Positions 62,545-64,000 of a stretch of 64,000 nt of DNA are shown piece by piece. The translations under genes were made by a program, and so were the position numbers. Every line of letters starts with the position of its first letter. Positions within the stretch are counted from its first letter, which is position 1. The DNA lies in NCBI RefSeq assembly GCF_036699995.1, contig NZ_CP144906.1, forward strand, positions 4,537,001-4,601,000. The letters are read 5' to 3'. Source of the stretch: Clostridium beijerinckii (GTDB taxonomy: Bacteria; Bacillota; Clostridia; Clostridiales; Clostridiaceae). The notes below the pieces were generated by a model. That model was not told the origin of the DNA and ran no database searches. It saw nothing but the letters and a program-made list of their open reading frames with translations.

Positions 62545-63840
62545 CTATAAATAATTTAGTATAGTCATCGGTAATATTTTAGCACTAGTCTGCAGTGAAG
62601 CTGTATAAACTGTTTGCATCATTGAATACTCCATAGTCTTATTAGCAAAATCAACGTCCTCTGTTTTAGATAAAATATCTGTCATATTATAATTCTGAGT
62701 TTCATTATTTGTTTGCGCTGAATCCATTCTATTCTGCATAGTACCAACTTCTGATCTCTTTTGCAGTAAATTAGCCGTTACAGATTGTATATCATTCAAA
62801 TCATTAGTAATAAGATTACTACCAGATCCATTTGTACCTAAATCATTCACTATATTTGATAATAAATCAGAAACATTTATACTCTTCCCATTTTTATCTT
62901 TAAACTCCAATACATCTACTGCCGTTTTATTATAAATACTTTTAACTCCTTGGGTTATATCAACTTCTAAGCTTGAATTAATTTGAGTTATAGGAGTCGC
63001 CTGCGTTAGTATATTATTTATTTCATTTTTTCTAGCTGCATTTGGTGGTGATGTTGTATTATTTAATTCATTTTGGAGAGCTGTTACATCAGCCATGGTC
63101 AAACCTACTTGCTTATTTGTCGATGTAGCCGATGTTGTTATAGTTCCATCTACTGATTTATACTCAGATGCTCCCACACCTGCCAGTATTAATGTATTTA
63201 TTTCAGTCTTTCTCGCATCACTTGGCGGCGATGTTGTATTATTTAATTCAGAGTTTAGTAATGTTATATCACTCGCAGTTAACGTATATGAAATATTTGA
63301 TGTAGTTGCTGAAGTTGTTATTGTTCCATTTGACTGCTTGTATACATTTATAAAATTTCCATCTTTATCTGCATATTCTAGCTTACCATCCACAACTGTA
63401 GTTGGCTTAGAATTTGTCTTTGTACCGCCGAATATATACGAACCATCAAAACTCGTATTTAAAACTTGAGATAATTCATTAACTTTTTCCTTAATTTCAT
63501 CTTTTATCGCTGATTTTTCATCATCCCCATAAGTTCCATTTCCCGCATTTACAAGCAATGTTTCTATTCTCCCAAAAATACTTCCCATTTGAGACAATGC
63601 TGTATCTGTTGTATCAAGCCAATTTGATGTGTCTTTTATATTTTCATCATATTGCTTATTATAAGATATTTCTGCATTTAACTGCATACTTCTTGATGCC
63701 ACATAAGGATTGTCTGATGCTTTATTTATTTCCTTCCCAGAAGCTAATTGATTTTGCAGCGTCTGCATATTGTTCATATTTCTTTTCACATTTCTTAAAT
63801 AATTGCTACTTAACATGCTATTTGTTATTCTAAACGACAT
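62545..63840 (-). CDS. flgL: Hook-filament junction protein FlgL with internal duplication
   Basis: FlgL joins hook and filament with FlgK. The flagellin-like N-terminus is MSFRITNSMLSSNYLRNVKR then QLASGKEINKASDNPYVAS. The C-terminus is VDFANKTMEYSMMQTVYTAS. Between about residues 165 and 285 lie two copies of a 60-residue unit containing GTITTSAT and ELNNTTSPP..ARK.EIN. The total of 431 compares with about 300 in most bacteria. GGAGG lies seven bases before the ATG at 63840. Confidence 0.93.
   Translation of the reverse strand: MSFRITNSMLSSNYLRNVKRNMNNMQTLQNQLASGKEINKASDNPYVASRSMQLNAEISYNKQYDENIKDTSNWLDTTDTALSQMGSIFGRIETLLVNAGNGTYGDDEKSAIKDEIKEKVNELSQVLNTSFDGSYIFGGTKTNSKPTTVVDGKLEYADKDGNFINVYKQSNGTITTSATTSNISYTLTASDITLLNSELNNTTSPPSDARKTEINTLILAGVGASEYKSVDGTITTSATSTNKQVGLTMADVTALQNELNNTTSPPNAARKNEINNILTQATPITQINSSLEVDITQGVKSIYNKTAVDVLEFKDKNGKSINVSDLLSNIVNDLGTNGSGSNLITNDLNDIQSVTANLLQKRSEVGTMQNRMDSAQTNNETQNYNMTDILSKTEDVDFANKTMEYSMMQTVYTASLQTSAKILPMTILNYL
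62995..63354 (-). repeat. 180-base tandem duplication inside flgL
   Basis: Blocks such as GATGTTGTATTATTTAATTC recur exactly 180 bases apart (63050 and 63230), as do the neighbouring GTTGTTATNGTTCCAT segments (63134 and 63314). The unit is 60 codons, so the frame is kept. The copies have drifted at many sites, mostly at synonymous or conservative positions. Confidence 0.85.
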
Positions 63841-63851
63841 CAAAACACCTC

Positions 63852-64000
63852 CTATTTCTTCAACCCATTTATTACTACATCCAATAACTCATCTATCGTT
63901 GATATCATTTTTGCATTGGCTTGATAAGCATGTTGGAATTGTATTAAATTAGTCATTTCTTCATCCAGAGATACGCCTGAAACTGACGCTTTTTGATTTT
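63852..64000 (-). CDS. flgK: Hook-filament junction protein FlgK, C-terminal end only
   Basis: The gene enters from the right edge. The visible 49 codons encode ASVSGVSLDEEMTNLIQFQH followed by AYQANAKMISTIDELLDVVI and NGLKK, the classical FlgK C-terminus. Its stop is 12 bases before the flgL start, with the flgL ribosome site between them, so the two are cotranscribed. Confidence 0.92.
   Translation of the reverse strand, partial: NQKASVSGVSLDEEMTNLIQFQHAYQANAKMISTIDELLDVVINGLKK

Overview
The window comes from a low-GC Firmicute, almost certainly a cluster I Clostridium. The evidence is AT-rich intergenic DNA, strong AGGAGG ribosome sites, several TTG and GTG starts, a natural FliR-FlhB fusion, a CBS-domain pyrophosphatase, and a flagellar operon preceded by a c-di-GMP aptamer. 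A solventogenic species of the C. beijerinckii / C. saccharoperbutylacetonicum type fits, but the species is an inference. No rRNA, tRNA, insertion sequence, phage gene or CRISPR array was seen.

Layout: positions 1-10.3 kb hold housekeeping and accessory genes (a partial membrane protein, a Cof-type HAD phosphatase, DNA polymerase IV, a conserved small protein, a calcium-type P-ATPase, a secreted cell-wall-binding protein, a CBS/DRTGG manganese pyrophosphatase). The gaps between them carry a family of long, self-complementary elements whose stems differ in sequence between copies but stay paired. This is the least explained structure in the window. From 34.3 down to 10.34 kb runs one minus-strand flagellar operon of 27 genes: flgB-flgC-fliE-fliF-fliG-fliH-fliI-fliJ-fliK-flgD-(TIGR02530-like)-flgE-flbD-fliL-fliO-fliP-fliQ-fliR/flhB fusion-flhA-flhF-flhG-PilZ-fliA-(SwrB-like)-small membrane protein-flgF-flgG, closed by a strong terminator. 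Its leader of more than 700 nt begins with a GEMM-I (c-di-GMP-I) aptamer. From 35.4 to 36.5 kb lie a divergent second flagellin and a YjfB-family gene behind a sigma-D promoter. From 54.8 down to 36.65 kb is a glycan island: glucose-1-phosphate cytidylyltransferase, sugar dehydrogenase, decarboxylase-like SDR, RfbH-type 3-dehydrase, aldolase-like enzyme, two FkbM methyltransferases, a TPP enzyme, an SDR, a radical SAM protein, glycosyltransferases and a flavoprotein. It too has a sigma-D-type promoter. From 54.96 to 64 kb are a TPR glycosyltransferase, the main flagellin, a FliT-like protein, fliD, fliS, a small unknown gene, flaG, csrA, fliW, flgL and the 3' end of flgK.

The genes work together as follows. 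c-di-GMP probably acts at two levels, transcription through the aptamer and motor braking through the PilZ protein. The large operon makes the basal body, hook, export gate and FliA. FliA then turns on the flagellins and, by promoter match, the glycan island. FliW and CsrA tune flagellin translation through a CsrA-type site in the flagellin leader. The glycan genes look able to build a CDP-linked, 3-deoxy, possibly branched sugar for the filament. fliM, fliN/fliY, motA/motB and chemotaxis genes are not in the window. Short heptanucleotide repeat tracts punctuate many gaps, including gaps inside the flagellar operon.
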